From the NCBI GenBank assembly GCA_964646515.1, contig CAZYES010000018.1:1-17080 (forward strand): a stretch of DNA of 17,080 nucleotides, read 5' to 3'. This DNA is from C7867-002 sp964646515. GTDB lineage: Bacteria > Patescibacteriota > Minisyncoccia > Phycocordibacterales > PALSA-1337. The notes beneath the pieces were generated by a model. That model was not told the DNA's origin and made no database searches. It saw only the letters and a program-made list of their open reading frames with translations. Positions 6,445 to 15,689 of the stretch are shown piece after piece. The stretch's first letter is position 1, and each line of letters starts with the position of its first letter. Both the position numbers and the translations under genes were made by a program.

Positions 6445-9400
6445 ATGAAAAATAATAAATATATTTTGTCTGTGACAACGGCAGTGTTCGGTCTGTCACT
6501 ACTCGTCTCGGCCACTATTGCCAATGCTCAGATGGCGCCAAGACAACTCGAAAAGGCCTCTTGTTTTGATTACTATAACTTTGGTGGAGTCACAGCTACG
6601 ATCTCTCCTGCCAACCAGGATATATTTTCTTCTGGTACGAAAGTCGACTTTTTGGGAGATATACAGAATGCAAATACATATCCTATTTTGGACGCTGTGG
6701 TATACGTGAAGATATTCCGCAATGACAATTTAGCAAAGGGTAGTAACAATATTGTCGATCAGTTCGTCGTTATGCGGGACATAGATATCAAAGGTAATGG
6801 CAATATGCCACTGAATTTTTCTTGGAATATCCCGGCATGGACAGTGAGTGGGGATTATTACATAGGCACATATGTGATATCCAGCGAACGTTTCAATCAC
6901 AGCGGGCTTTCGTTTACCGAGGATGTTACGGGGGGCTTGAGTGAATTCAAAGTAGTCGGCGAGCAAAAGTCAATTGTTTATTTCAATAAGGATTTGGTCA
7001 AGGTAAACGGCAATAAATATATTTTTGCTGGCTTTATACCACAACTAGATGGTAATGCCCCGATTGTTGTCAAAGCATCGTTGTCCAATCCACTGAAGAC
7101 CAACGAAAGTATACCCGTTAGGTATTCTCTATATCGTTGGGATTCTATGAGAAATAGCAATCTTGTTGACACAAAGGAAGAAGTTGTTTCTGTCAATGCC
7201 GGAAAGACTGTTGAGATTTCATATACCATCAATGAAAAGACATCGCCCGTCTATTATCTAGTCATTGAGGCGAAATACAAAGATACGAAGTCAATATTGG
7301 ATATCAGGGTTGGGAGGAGTGGGGTAGATAGCCCGAGAATCAATTCTCTGGCAGTTGATAGCTATCCCATAACCGCTTCCACGACTATATTTTCTTGCGT
7401 ACACAACTCTGGCCAAACTTCTGAAATCAATGGGAATAGACTCGAATTGTCACTTAGTGACAAGAGTGGCAAGCAACTTTACTCTGGTGTCTATAGTGGC
7501 AAGATCACGAGCGCAGTTATGGGGTTGAAAAATAACATTAGTGCCATCACGGGATCTCTCGGCGAATTCAAGATCAACGCAAAGCTTTACGGTGCGTCAA
7601 ATACTTTGATAGATGAAGTAACTTTGAACTACGATTGTAATGTTATAGATCCCTCTAAATGTCCAGTTTCAGGCGGAGGTTCGCAACTCACTTCGTACTT
7701 TGGACAAAATCTACTTATAGCTTCCCTGGTGCTCGCTTTGCTAATTCTTATCGTTGTTATTGGGTTGCATGTCCGTGGCAAGAATCGCTCTATAATCATG
7801 GTTGTGTTATTTACGAGCATATTTGTTGGTGGTGGTTTCTTGATGTCAACAGATTTTGCAAGGGCGATTAGTAGGTTTACTACTATTGCGCCCGATACAA
7901 GTATGAGTGGTGTTGCCATGAGCCGTGCGGCCCATAATACGTTTAATGCTAGAGGAGAATTTCAGAGACTCTTTGGTGCAAGTACGGGTCGCACGGACCT
8001 TAAAGGATACCTTGTATTTAATCCATTGTATGTCAATACGACGTATGGTATTAAGATATATGTAAAGAAGGTAGGACAGACAGACTTTGTTGCTATCAGT
8101 CCAGGTAGTATTGTAAATGTTGGTGATGAGATAAAAGTAGAAGGTGTTGGCGTGGGTGACGCAGGCACGATGGCACGCTATTCTTCGTGGAACGGTACGG
8201 GAGGTGGTCAGGATACCCCATATACTTATTGGGTTGATTCTCTTTCCAATCCTCCGTATCTGAGTGCATATGATAATAATATTTGTGCGTCTCAAGATTT
8301 TATTGTTAGGGACACTTCTCCGCTCTCAAGGGTTGTAAATTATTATTTTCCTGTGGTTATAAAAAGACCATATTTTGATGTGATGGGCACGTCGGGACAA
8401 TTTACCGGTCCGACAGCAATTTCTAAATATTGGAAAGTCTTTACAGTAACAGGTGCTGGCGATTTAAATTTTGTCGCTAATTTTCATACAACCACGGCCA
8501 CAGCATATTTAACTTTTGAAATTGACAAATCGGGTCCGGGTTATACTGATGGTTACTCATGTAATACGTTTGCAGAGGCGGGTTCGGTGAGTGTAGATAA
8601 TCGAGTTTTTAGTTTTAGTTTGACAGCTCAAAGTTCAAATCCAAACAATAATCCTCCAAATGCGCCCGTTGTTGACTTGACTAGTCGTTGTATGGATATA
8701 ACTGGTTATAATCCGGCCACTTTCTCTGTTTTGGCTACTGACCCAGATGGCGGACAAATTACATATCACGCCGATTTTAATGATGGTGTGGATAACCAAC
8801 AGACCACTTCTTCTGGTACCAAAGTTAATTTTGGTAAATCTTTCACAACTGTTGGTCAGAAGACTGCCAGATTTTGGGCGGTTGATAGCAACGGAAGCTC
8901 TTCTCCCATTGTGACTGAGACTTTTGACGTTTTTACGAATTGTAGTGGCGTTGGTGTATTCTCATGCGATGATTCTAGTAGTAGAAATTTACCCAGAGAA
9001 GGTGGGAGTCTATCGACAAGTGGCTGGGTTAGTTCCTCTGGTTTGGTCAGCTCATATACATTTTCATGGAAAAATGATTCTACTACAGGCACTCCGAGTG
9101 CTTTTAATAGTGACCCCATGGCGGTGCTTACATATCCAGCCAATACTTCATCGGGTAATATGGTATATCATCCTGAAGTTAGAGTGAAAGATAAAAATAA
9201 TGTTTTAGTTGATACAATAGGGTGCGGAACAGTGACCGTAATTGGTCTGCCTACGGCGGGAGTTACTATGGAGCCAACATGTGTTACTACGCCAGTAGGA
9301 GAAACAGCTTCGGATTACACAGTAAATTTTGGAGCCAATGTGTCGATTAGCGGTACTGGTCCTTACAACATAGAATATAGTTGGGATGACGGAGACACTT

Positions 9401-10809
9401 TTGCACTTTTTCCAAATCAGGTCAGAAAAACATACACCAAGACGACCGCAACGTCGACAATTTCTGGGTTGGTTAATGGCGTGCCAGAGCTCGCAGTAAG
9501 ACTTTATAATACTACGCAAAAGTTTTTCCCGACCACAACTCCTCAGTGTAAAGTGACCGTACCGCCGACCAATTCTGGCCAGTTTCAGGCCTTCTGTCTT
9601 AGTGATTCGACCGCAACATTTCCTAGTACTAGTAATTTAGCGACTAGATATAGATATTTTCTTCCTAGTTGGGTTGAGGTTTTGGGAGAGGGCTCGCCTC
9701 AGTATCGGTGGAGTATATATGATCCAGTTTCTACAACGTCTCTTGTCTCTACCAGTGAATGGTCTACAAGCACGAGCACGGTCCGAGTTCCAACTAATGA
9801 AGACGTTACCCAAAAGGAATACCCGGTAACAGTCGAAGTGAAGAATAGTAGAGAAGAGGTGGTCACAATTCCAGAGTGTGGGAAAATAATCGTATCTGGT
9901 ACTAGCACTCCTCCAGGGCCTATCCTCTCTTGTAATTATGTAAAACCTTATATACTGCCACAAACTGGCGGGAGTGTTACTTATGATCCAGGTTCTATTG
10001 CAGTCTCAGGCGGGACCCCACCGTATTCCTATGCTTGGAGCACTGATGAAAGCAATTTTTCTAATAGTCCTACGAATTCTTTCTCAGCAAATATGTCCAA
10101 TTATGATTGGGTGTCGAGAGTAATAACCCAAGTGACAGACAGCGTGGGGGAAATAGGCACAGTTTCATGTGGTCAAGTGACTATTCTAGGTCTTAATAAC
10201 CCCAATCTCTATAATCTTACAGTCAATATATCAGGTACAGGCTCTGGTTCTATTTCAGGTCTGGGGAGTCCATGTAATGGAGGATCAGGGATAGAATGTA
10301 TTAAACCTGGTATTACGCCAGGAACATGGCAGACCATGTCAGCTAGTGCTGATTCTGGTTCAACATTTTCTGGTTGGACACCTAGCTCGTCAGGTTGCCC
10401 AAGCACACTTAGCTCTTCTGTCTGTTCAGTAAAGATGGATGGCCACAAAACAGTTACCGCCACCTTCGACACAGCAGGCGCAAGCGGTGAAGCCAAACTC
10501 TACATAGGAGAGACTTCTAGTAGTGCTAATACCAATAATACAACATCATATTCAACTAGGGTGGGAAGAACCTTCGGATTCAGAGCAGAAAAAGGCAATG
10601 CTACTGATTGTTCCATAGTAAAAACGAGTGGTAATTCACTAAGTTTTACCGAACTTGATATAGATGATAATTCATCCGGAGAATCTTTTGACAATATTCC
10701 AACCATTGGATCAAATTCTGGGCAGTATGAATTCCAACTCCAGTGTGATGGAGTATCATCGAATGAAGCCACTCTATATCTAAGGACCTCTGATACTCAC
10801 GAAGAGTAG
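6445..10809 (+). CDS. Giant secreted multidomain surface protein with internal membrane hairpin
   Basis: This 1454-residue protein has an N-terminal signal peptide (residues 1-28, cleavage after A-N-A). Residues 29-415 are beta-rich and resemble tandem Ig-like domains. Two membrane helices follow (about 422-441 and 449-468), joined by a basic loop 'HVRGKNRS'. This topology leaves both flanks outside the cell. After a unique region (470-735) come a PKD/cadherin-like domain (about 738-832, with 'DPDGG') and Ig-like units ending in C-G-x-V-T-V-x-G or similar (near 935, 1040, 1152, 1248). One of these contains the SprB-like 'SGGTPPYSYAWS'. An InlB-B-like repeat (1255-1342, 'FSGWT' and 'VTATF') and a final Ig-like domain (1347-1454) complete it. 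There is no LPXTG or C-terminal anchor, so the internal hairpin is the anchor. A role in adhesion or as surface coat is inferred from architecture. Confidence 0.9.
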   Translation: MKNNKYILSVTTAVFGLSLLVSATIANAQMAPRQLEKASCFDYYNFGGVTATISPANQDIFSSGTKVDFLGDIQNANTYPILDAVVYVKIFRNDNLAKGSNNIVDQFVVMRDIDIKGNGNMPLNFSWNIPAWTVSGDYYIGTYVISSERFNHSGLSFTEDVTGGLSEFKVVGEQKSIVYFNKDLVKVNGNKYIFAGFIPQLDGNAPIVVKASLSNPLKTNESIPVRYSLYRWDSMRNSNLVDTKEEVVSVNAGKTVEISYTINEKTSPVYYLVIEAKYKDTKSILDIRVGRSGVDSPRINSLAVDSYPITASTTIFSCVHNSGQTSEINGNRLELSLSDKSGKQLYSGVYSGKITSAVMGLKNNISAITGSLGEFKINAKLYGASNTLIDEVTLNYDCNVIDPSKCPVSGGGSQLTSYFGQNLLIASLVLALLILIVVIGLHVRGKNRSIIMVVLFTSIFVGGGFLMSTDFARAISRFTTIAPDTSMSGVAMSRAAHNTFNARGEFQRLFGASTGRTDLKGYLVFNPLYVNTTYGIKIYVKKVGQTDFVAISPGSIVNVGDEIKVEGVGVGDAGTMARYSSWNGTGGGQDTPYTYWVDSLSNPPYLSAYDNNICASQDFIVRDTSPLSRVVNYYFPVVIKRPYFDVMGTSGQFTGPTAISKYWKVFTVTGAGDLNFVANFHTTTATAYLTFEIDKSGPGYTDGYSCNTFAEAGSVSVDNRVFSFSLTAQSSNPNNNPPNAPVVDLTSRCMDITGYNPATFSVLATDPDGGQITYHADFNDGVDNQQTTSSGTKVNFGKSFTTVGQKTARFWAVDSNGSSSPIVTETFDVFTNCSGVGVFSCDDSSSRNLPREGGSLSTSGWVSSSGLVSSYTFSWKNDSTTGTPSAFNSDPMAVLTYPANTSSGNMVYHPEVRVKDKNNVLVDTIGCGTVTVIGLPTAGVTMEPTCVTTPVGETASDYTVNFGANVSISGTGPYNIEYSWDDGDTFALFPNQVRKTYTKTTATSTISGLVNGVPELAVRLYNTTQKFFPTTTPQCKVTVPPTNSGQFQAFCLSDSTATFPSTSNLATRYRYFLPSWVEVLGEGSPQYRWSIYDPVSTTSLVSTSEWSTSTSTVRVPTNEDVTQKEYPVTVEVKNSREEVVTIPECGKIIVSGTSTPPGPILSCNYVKPYILPQTGGSVTYDPGSIAVSGGTPPYSYAWSTDESNFSNSPTNSFSANMSNYDWVSRVITQVTDSVGEIGTVSCGQVTILGLNNPNLYNLTVNISGTGSGSISGLGSPCNGGSGIECIKPGITPGTWQTMSASADSGSTFSGWTPSSSGCPSTLSSSVCSVKMDGHKTVTATFDTAGASGEAKLYIGETSSSANTNNTTSYSTRVGRTFGFRAEKGNATDCSIVKTSGNSLSFTELDIDDNSSGESFDNIPTIGSNSGQYEFQLQCDGVSSNEATLYLRTSDTHEE

Positions 10810-10850
10810 TGGCTCCCTTTGGACCCTAGTAATTATAGGTAGTTATAAAT

Positions 10851-12005
10851 CTAGTTAACTTTGTTCTGCCTTCCTTGTTCATATAGGCCTTCTATCATCC
10901 ATAGCATCTTTTCAACCGAGAACTTCGTGGCTACTCGTTCCTTTAGCACAGTGCCATAACCACGACGTTCTTCGGGATGCTCTATCATAAATGAAAGGGC
11001 GTGTGCCAATTCGTTGGAGTTTTTTGGTTGGATGAGTATGCCAGATTTCATATCTTCCACGATTTCTGATATACCCCCAGCCGTGGTTGCTACAACTGGG
11101 AGAGAAGCACAACCAGCTTCGAGAATAGAATAAGGCAATCCTTCTTTGATCGAAGGCAAGACGAAGATATTGAATGACTTTAGATAGTCTGAAGCATTGT
11201 CCATGAATCCTAGGAGGTGTACGTTTTGCTCTAGTTTTTTTTCTTTTATGAGCATATGCAAAGCCGTTTTTTCTTCTCCATCGCCTATGATGACGCAGAT
11301 AGCGTTTTCGTGTCTTTCTGACACCAAGGACATTGCGTTGATCAGATAGGTTAGACCTTTATTTTTGTGGAGTTCGGCGATAGTACCGATTATAATTTTT
11401 TTATTAAAATCAACCAAATTCATCCCGATATTTTTGCTTATGGTCTGCTTGGCACCATTGACCGACATGAACGTCGGTGCTTTCAGGCCGAGGGGTATCA
11501 TTGTTATTTTGTTCTTTATTCCTGGAAAGTATTTTGCTTGCGTGTATTCACGGTTTGAAAGGAGAATCGTCGTGTGCGAAAGGATCATGGTTATCCAAGA
11601 GGCGAATATGATCAAGGCACGCTCTATCACCGGACGACTTTCGTTGAATGACCAGCCGTGTACAGTAGTAATGATCTTTTTTACTCTAAGCAATCTTCCT
11701 GCCAAAGACCCAAGTCCCGAGGCTTTGGGACTATGGAGATGAATAATATCCGGTCTCTTGTCTTTGATTACCGACCAAATAGTACGAAAAGAGTGAAAGT
11801 CTTTTTTGAAGGCCATGTCTCTGCCGAGTGTGGTTATGGAAAATGTATATATACCAGCATTCTCCAGCTTGACCTTGAGCAACCCTTCACCACCAAGTAC
11901 CACCCAGACATCATGACCTTTGGCTTTCATAGCAGTAGCTATATCAAAAACATGTCTTTGTGCGCCACCCCAATTGGATTTTGTTATTATATGCAATATC
12001 CTCAT
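10851..12005 (-). CDS. GT4-family glycosyltransferase (GT-B fold)
   Basis: This 384-residue cytoplasmic or membrane-peripheral enzyme would transfer a sugar from a nucleotide donor to a growing lipid-linked glycan. The N-terminal acceptor domain starts 'MRILHIITKSNWGGAQRHV' with the GT4 glycine pair (G14-G15) and has 'DIIHLHSP' (86-93) and 'TTVHGW' (113-118). The C-terminal donor domain has 'IIGTIAELHKNKGL' (205-218), 'GDGEE' (241-245) and the E-x7-E motif E288...E296 within 'PSIKEGLPYSILEAG'. Length and layout are complete. The substrate cannot be deduced. The gene converges on the giant surface-protein gene (41 nt between stops) and diverges from the sugar-phosphate transferase. That pairing suggests a small surface-polysaccharide locus. 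Confidence 0.93.
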   Translation of the reverse strand: MRILHIITKSNWGGAQRHVFDIATAMKAKGHDVWVVLGGEGLLKVKLENAGIYTFSITTLGRDMAFKKDFHSFRTIWSVIKDKRPDIIHLHSPKASGLGSLAGRLLRVKKIITTVHGWSFNESRPVIERALIIFASWITMILSHTTILLSNREYTQAKYFPGIKNKITMIPLGLKAPTFMSVNGAKQTISKNIGMNLVDFNKKIIIGTIAELHKNKGLTYLINAMSLVSERHENAICVIIGDGEEKTALHMLIKEKKLEQNVHLLGFMDNASDYLKSFNIFVLPSIKEGLPYSILEAGCASLPVVATTAGGISEIVEDMKSGILIQPKNSNELAHALSFMIEHPEERRGYGTVLKERVATKFSVEKMLWMIEGLYEQGRQNKVN

Positions 12006-12045
12006 GAGATTACGCTAGCATTTTCGTGGTTTTTGGGCAATTGCT

Positions 12046-12051
12046 ATTATA
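12046..12051 (-). promoter_or_regulatory. -10 box candidate of the GT4 gene in a divergent promoter region
   Basis: On the minus strand TATAAT stands 40 nt before the ATG of the GT4 gene. The same bases read on the plus strand give TGC-TATTAT (12042-12050), an extended -10-like box for the divergent transferase. The 83-89 nt between the two starts therefore probably serve both genes. No -35 hexamer is evident. Confidence 0.4.
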
Positions 12052-12088
12052 GTTCCAAACTATTGAAATTCTCGTATATCGTGGTAAT

Positions 12089-13419
12089 GTGATTGTCATG
12101 AATCATGTTGCCAATAGAAAGAGAGTGTTTCTGCTTGTTATAGGCGATCTCGTTACTTATATATTTTCACTGATTCTGAGTCTGGCTATTCGTTACGGCG
12201 AGATCCCTACCAGAGATTTACTTATCAGACACGCTTTGGCGTTTTCGGTTTTATTCGTAGTGTTCATTCTGGTCAGTTTTAGTGCGGGACTTTATGATAA
12301 GCAGTTAGCTCAGGTTCGTGGCCGTATTCAGGGACTATTAATCAAAGTCCAGATTGTCAATGCTGTAATTGGCGTACTTTTCTTCTACTTCGCGCCTGTT
12401 GCTATTGCTCCAAAAGCGAACCTGTTTATATTTTTTGTAGTATCTACGATATTGCTTTTTGTCTGGCGTATGGTTATTTTTCCGGTTTTGAGCGTTGCCA
12501 AAAGACAAGCCGCTATTATTGTAGGTGTTGGCGATGATATTCAGGACTTATATGATGAGGTAAATAGCAATGCTCGTTATGGTCTTTCGTTGAAGAGAAA
12601 AATAGAACCACTAGAATCAGTAGAGAAAACAGTTTCTATTATCGCGGAAGCAGTGGAAGAAACAGGAGCATCGGTCATCGTGGCCGATCTTCACAATAAT
12701 GTTATTGAGTCTGCCATGCCGTCTTTGTATTCAATGATTTTTTCGGGAATACAAATTATTGACGCCAGCAAACTTTATGAGGCCATCTTTGACCGTATTC
12801 CTATAGGCATCGTTGGAGAAAGGTGGTTGGTGGAGAACTCTAGCACGGCCCTGGGCAATAGACGGGTCTATGACAGCTTGAAACGGGCAATTGATGTGAT
12901 TGTTTCGTTTGTCGGCGGAGTAATCTCATTATTTTTTTATCCCTTTGTCTATTTAGCTATAAAGATTGAAGATAAGGGGCCGATTTTTATTACCCAAGAT
13001 AGGATTGGCAGGAATGGAAAATCTTTTCGCATAATCAAGTTCCGTAGTATGTCTGATAATGATAATGGTAGATACGATGTCAGTGGTAAGAATAAGAACA
13101 AAGTGACGCAGGTTGGATCGTTTTTGCGCAGATCACGTATAGATGAGTTACCTCAGTTTTGGAATGTTCTGCGCGGGGACCTTTCTATGGTTGGCCCACG
13201 GCCGGAGCTTCCACATCTTGCTAGTATTTATGAGAAAGAGATTTCGTATTATAACGTACGACATCTCGTGAAGCCTGGTCTATTTGGTTGGGCGCAGATT
13301 TATCACAAAAATCATCCACACCACGCTGTTGATATAGAAGAAGCGCGCAACAAGTTGTATTATGACCTTTATTACATCAGGAATCGATCGGTGATGCTCG
13401 ACTTTAGAATTATTCTAAG
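12089..13419 (+). CDS. Polyprenyl-phosphate sugar-1-phosphate transferase (WbaP/WcaJ type), 3' end lost in gap
   Basis: This enzyme starts surface-polysaccharide synthesis by moving a sugar-1-phosphate onto undecaprenyl phosphate. The visible 443 residues show four N-terminal helices (about 12-35, 46-67, 88-104, 110-134) and a central nucleotide-binding-like domain ('AAIIVGVGDD', 141-150). A re-entrant membrane helix (about 268-292) and the bacterial sugar-transferase catalytic domain follow. Catalytic-domain motifs are 'IIKFRSM' (315-321), the D352-E353 dyad in 'RIDELPQFWNVLRGDLSMVGPRPE', and 'KPGLFGWAQI' (395-404). Only some 15-25 terminal residues should be missing. The GTG at 12089 is the longest start; ATG at 12098 (M4) is equally likely, and neither has a good Shine-Dalgarno. 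It is divergent from the GT4 gene, which probably extends the same glycan. Confidence 0.92.
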
Positions 13420-13519
13420 NNNNNNNNNNNNNNNNNNNNNNNNNNNNNNNNNNNNNNNNNNNNNNNNNNNNNNNNNNNNNNNNNNNNNNNNNNNNNNNNN
13501 NNNNNNNNNNNNNNNNNNN
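13420..13519. other. Scaffold gap (100 N)
   Basis: Exactly 100 N residues, the usual placeholder for a gap of unknown length. The sugar transferase on the left and the surface protein on the right are unrelated families, so any continuous reading frame across it is an artefact. The real distance and content are unknown. Confidence 0.97.
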
Positions 13520-15550
13520 GCGATCACGGTGAATGCTGGTTCTTTGACTCCGACAACTGAGCCCGCAGTCGGAAGTTATACTTTGAAAGATATCTTCAAC
13601 CGCTTATCGACTAACGCTACTGCAATTTCCGGAGACCATGATTTTTCTCCGACTACTACTCCGCAATCTATATTTCCTACTTTGACAGAGATTTACGAAG
13701 CTATACCAACAATTGATCCAACGCGGTTGTTTTCTGGCACCTCGTATCTTGGGGTTACTGGCTCGCTCGTTTTGGCGTGTGCTACCAGTACATTTGATGG
13801 CACTTCAAATCTCGTGGCGGATATTTTTGACGGTAGTGGTAATGGGGCAAGTCGCTGGTGCATGAAAGATACTGGTGATAGCACTGACGTAGATATTATT
13901 TTAAACAAGAAAGCCTGGGTTGATGGTGTCGAAATAACGGGAACTATGCCGGTAAGAACCTCTGACAATTCTGCCACGACTAGCGCCACTTCTACGGGCA
14001 GACTCCTACTTACACCTCCAGCTGGTTATTATGACGGTGTGGCCACGGTTTCGACTACGAGTGAGAATTTTACCGCAGAAAATATCAAAACAGGCATAAA
14101 CCTTTTCGGTATATTGGGTACAATGTCTACGGGTTGGACTTATGGAGATAATGATGCTGAAAAAGTTCTAACTAGTGCTACAGCGTTTGGTACCTACAAT
14201 GCCGACAATCTCATAGAGAGCAATGTAAAATCTGGAGTTACCTTTGGCACAAGCTCAACGGGCACATATACTATAGCGCTAAACGCCGGATATCCCGGTT
14301 CTGGTTGGACGGCAAATGAGTCCGGTGATGGTTCTACTGTCTTGAGTCAGGCAAATTGTGAATCAGTCGATGGGGCACCTACTGGTTGGTACTGGTTTGA
14401 AGATGCTAATGGCGACGGCGATACCTCAGATTCTGAAGATGGTGTATGTGTCAAAGGGGCGAATGGTAGTGCTGTATCATGGAATGGCGCCATTTTGGTC
14501 AATCCGACTGTTCCTACCAATGCCTCTTCTACTGCCGATGGCGGGAGCGCAAATACTATCTCTTCATCCACAGCTTCGTGGACGGTGAATGCTTTCAAAA
14601 ATTACACGGTCAAAATAACGATAGGTGCGGCCGTGACCTGTTGGGGCGTAGTGAAGTCAAACACAGCGACTACTACCACAGTCTACGGTTCATGGCTCAA
14701 GACGAACTATACTGCATGCGACTCGGTTCCAGATGCTACATCTGGCTTCAAGATATATAGTGACGGAGGTGTAGACAATTCATGGATAGGAGACTACACG
14801 TGCGAGGGCAATTATCCGGGTGGTACAGTCGTACCACATGAGTATCCGACCACGAATAATAGTGCTTTGGCACAAGCGGACTGTTACGATGGCAAAAGAG
14901 ACCTGTTACCAAACGAGACCGATAGAGCCATTATTTCAGGCACGGTGACTGGAACAAGTACAAATGTTATATCTGATAGCGCTCTTGCGACTGGTATGGT
15001 AGATGCAAATGCTTATATCGGTCAGAAAGTTCTCATAACCGGTGGAACGGGAGTGAATTCCACCAGCACGATAGAAAGCAATACTGCTGATTCTTTTACG
15101 GTGAGCGGTTGGAGTGGGACTGGACCGGATGTCGGGTCTACATACAAAATTATATATATTATTCCTAGAGCGTATTCATTCGGTGCTGATGATTCCAAGC
15201 AATACAATGGACCTCTAAATATTGAAATATTAAAGAGTTGGAAAGGTACGCGACTGCCTACAAGTATGGACTGGTACGGTTTTTGCGGATATAAGGATGG
15301 CACTTCGGCCGGCACTAACGCATATGTGACAGCGACGAACACACTGTCCTCTAGCAAAACGTACGGTAATTTTGGAGGTCAAGTAGGTAGGATAGATGAA
15401 TTATTGGATTTAAATAATCAGGGTTGGGAGTGGCTTTCCGAGCAGCTCAACAACAGCAGTGCCAGGAGTGCCGGCGGTAGCGCTTGCTCCTACATCGGTC
15501 ACAATGGTGTGCATGGTAGCTACCGTTTCCGTGCGGTCTTCCGCCCATAG
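13520..15550 (+). CDS. Large surface protein with phage-tail-like repeats and DGR-type variable C-terminus, 5' partial
   Basis: Some 676 residues are visible and the N-terminus lies in the gap. Four motifs of the 'NIKxGxxIxGxxGT' type lie near 13736-13769, 13903-13955, 14064-14123 and 14197-14272. The clearest reads 'AENIKTGINLFGILGT', a pattern known from phage tail and fibre proteins. Two copies of a beta module follow (about 14520-14770 and 14932-15172), each with a 'SNTA-T-TV' strand and ending P-D-x-x-S-x-[FY]-K-I-[IY]. The C-terminal domain contains 'WKGTRLPTS' and 'VGRIDELLDLNNQGWEW', resembling DUF1566/FGE-like C-type-lectin folds, and finishes 'YRFRAVFRP'. The last 26 codons before this ending look like a DGR variable region. 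Ser/Thr/Asn-rich composition and even cysteines suit an extracellular binding protein. Its ligand is unknown. Confidence 0.85.
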   Translation, partial: AITVNAGSLTPTTEPAVGSYTLKDIFNRLSTNATAISGDHDFSPTTTPQSIFPTLTEIYEAIPTIDPTRLFSGTSYLGVTGSLVLACATSTFDGTSNLVADIFDGSGNGASRWCMKDTGDSTDVDIILNKKAWVDGVEITGTMPVRTSDNSATTSATSTGRLLLTPPAGYYDGVATVSTTSENFTAENIKTGINLFGILGTMSTGWTYGDNDAEKVLTSATAFGTYNADNLIESNVKSGVTFGTSSTGTYTIALNAGYPGSGWTANESGDGSTVLSQANCESVDGAPTGWYWFEDANGDGDTSDSEDGVCVKGANGSAVSWNGAILVNPTVPTNASSTADGGSANTISSSTASWTVNAFKNYTVKITIGAAVTCWGVVKSNTATTTTVYGSWLKTNYTACDSVPDATSGFKIYSDGGVDNSWIGDYTCEGNYPGGTVVPHEYPTTNNSALAQADCYDGKRDLLPNETDRAIISGTVTGTSTNVISDSALATGMVDANAYIGQKVLITGGTGVNSTSTIESNTADSFTVSGWSGTGPDVGSTYKIIYIIPRAYSFGADDSKQYNGPLNIEILKSWKGTRLPTSMDWYGFCGYKDGTSAGTNAYVTATNTLSSSKTYGNFGGQVGRIDELLDLNNQGWEWLSEQLNNSSARSAGGSACSYIGHNGVHGSYRFRAVFRP
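15446..15547 (+). other. Candidate DGR variable region at the 3' end of the surface-protein gene
   Basis: Codons 15446-15523 (26 codons) end in C or T in 24 cases, and most are AAY, AGY, GGY, TGC, TCC, TAC, ATC, CAY. These are the codons obtained when first and second adenines of AAC/AAT are randomised. The segment has 45 G/C in 78 nt, visibly richer than the flanks. It ends with the constant-looking 'RFRAVFRP' coding stretch just before the stop, where DGR initiation sequences usually lie. No template repeat is seen in the window. Confidence 0.6.
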
Positions 15551-15689
15551 TTTGATGGACGATTTGATTATTTAATAATTTTGTTATTTTGCGATTGATT
15601 GGTATCTCTTTTAAAGTATATTGTAATGATATTACCAACCGAGAAGTCCAATATGTGGTGGGCTAATACAGCATCTTGACTTTTTCCAG
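15551..15689. other. AT-rich intergenic stretch without recognised gene
   Basis: Lies between the surface-protein stop and the operator-like repeat. It has a weak stem (ttggta near 15598 with taccaa near 15636) and a short attat/ataat hairpin near 15576. I see no template repeat or RNA gene in it. Confidence 0.4.

Noticed and set aside
12089..15550. A single 1153-residue reading frame joining the sugar transferase and the surface protein
   Set aside because: It runs through 100 N residues; the frame agreement is accidental and the two halves belong to unrelated families.
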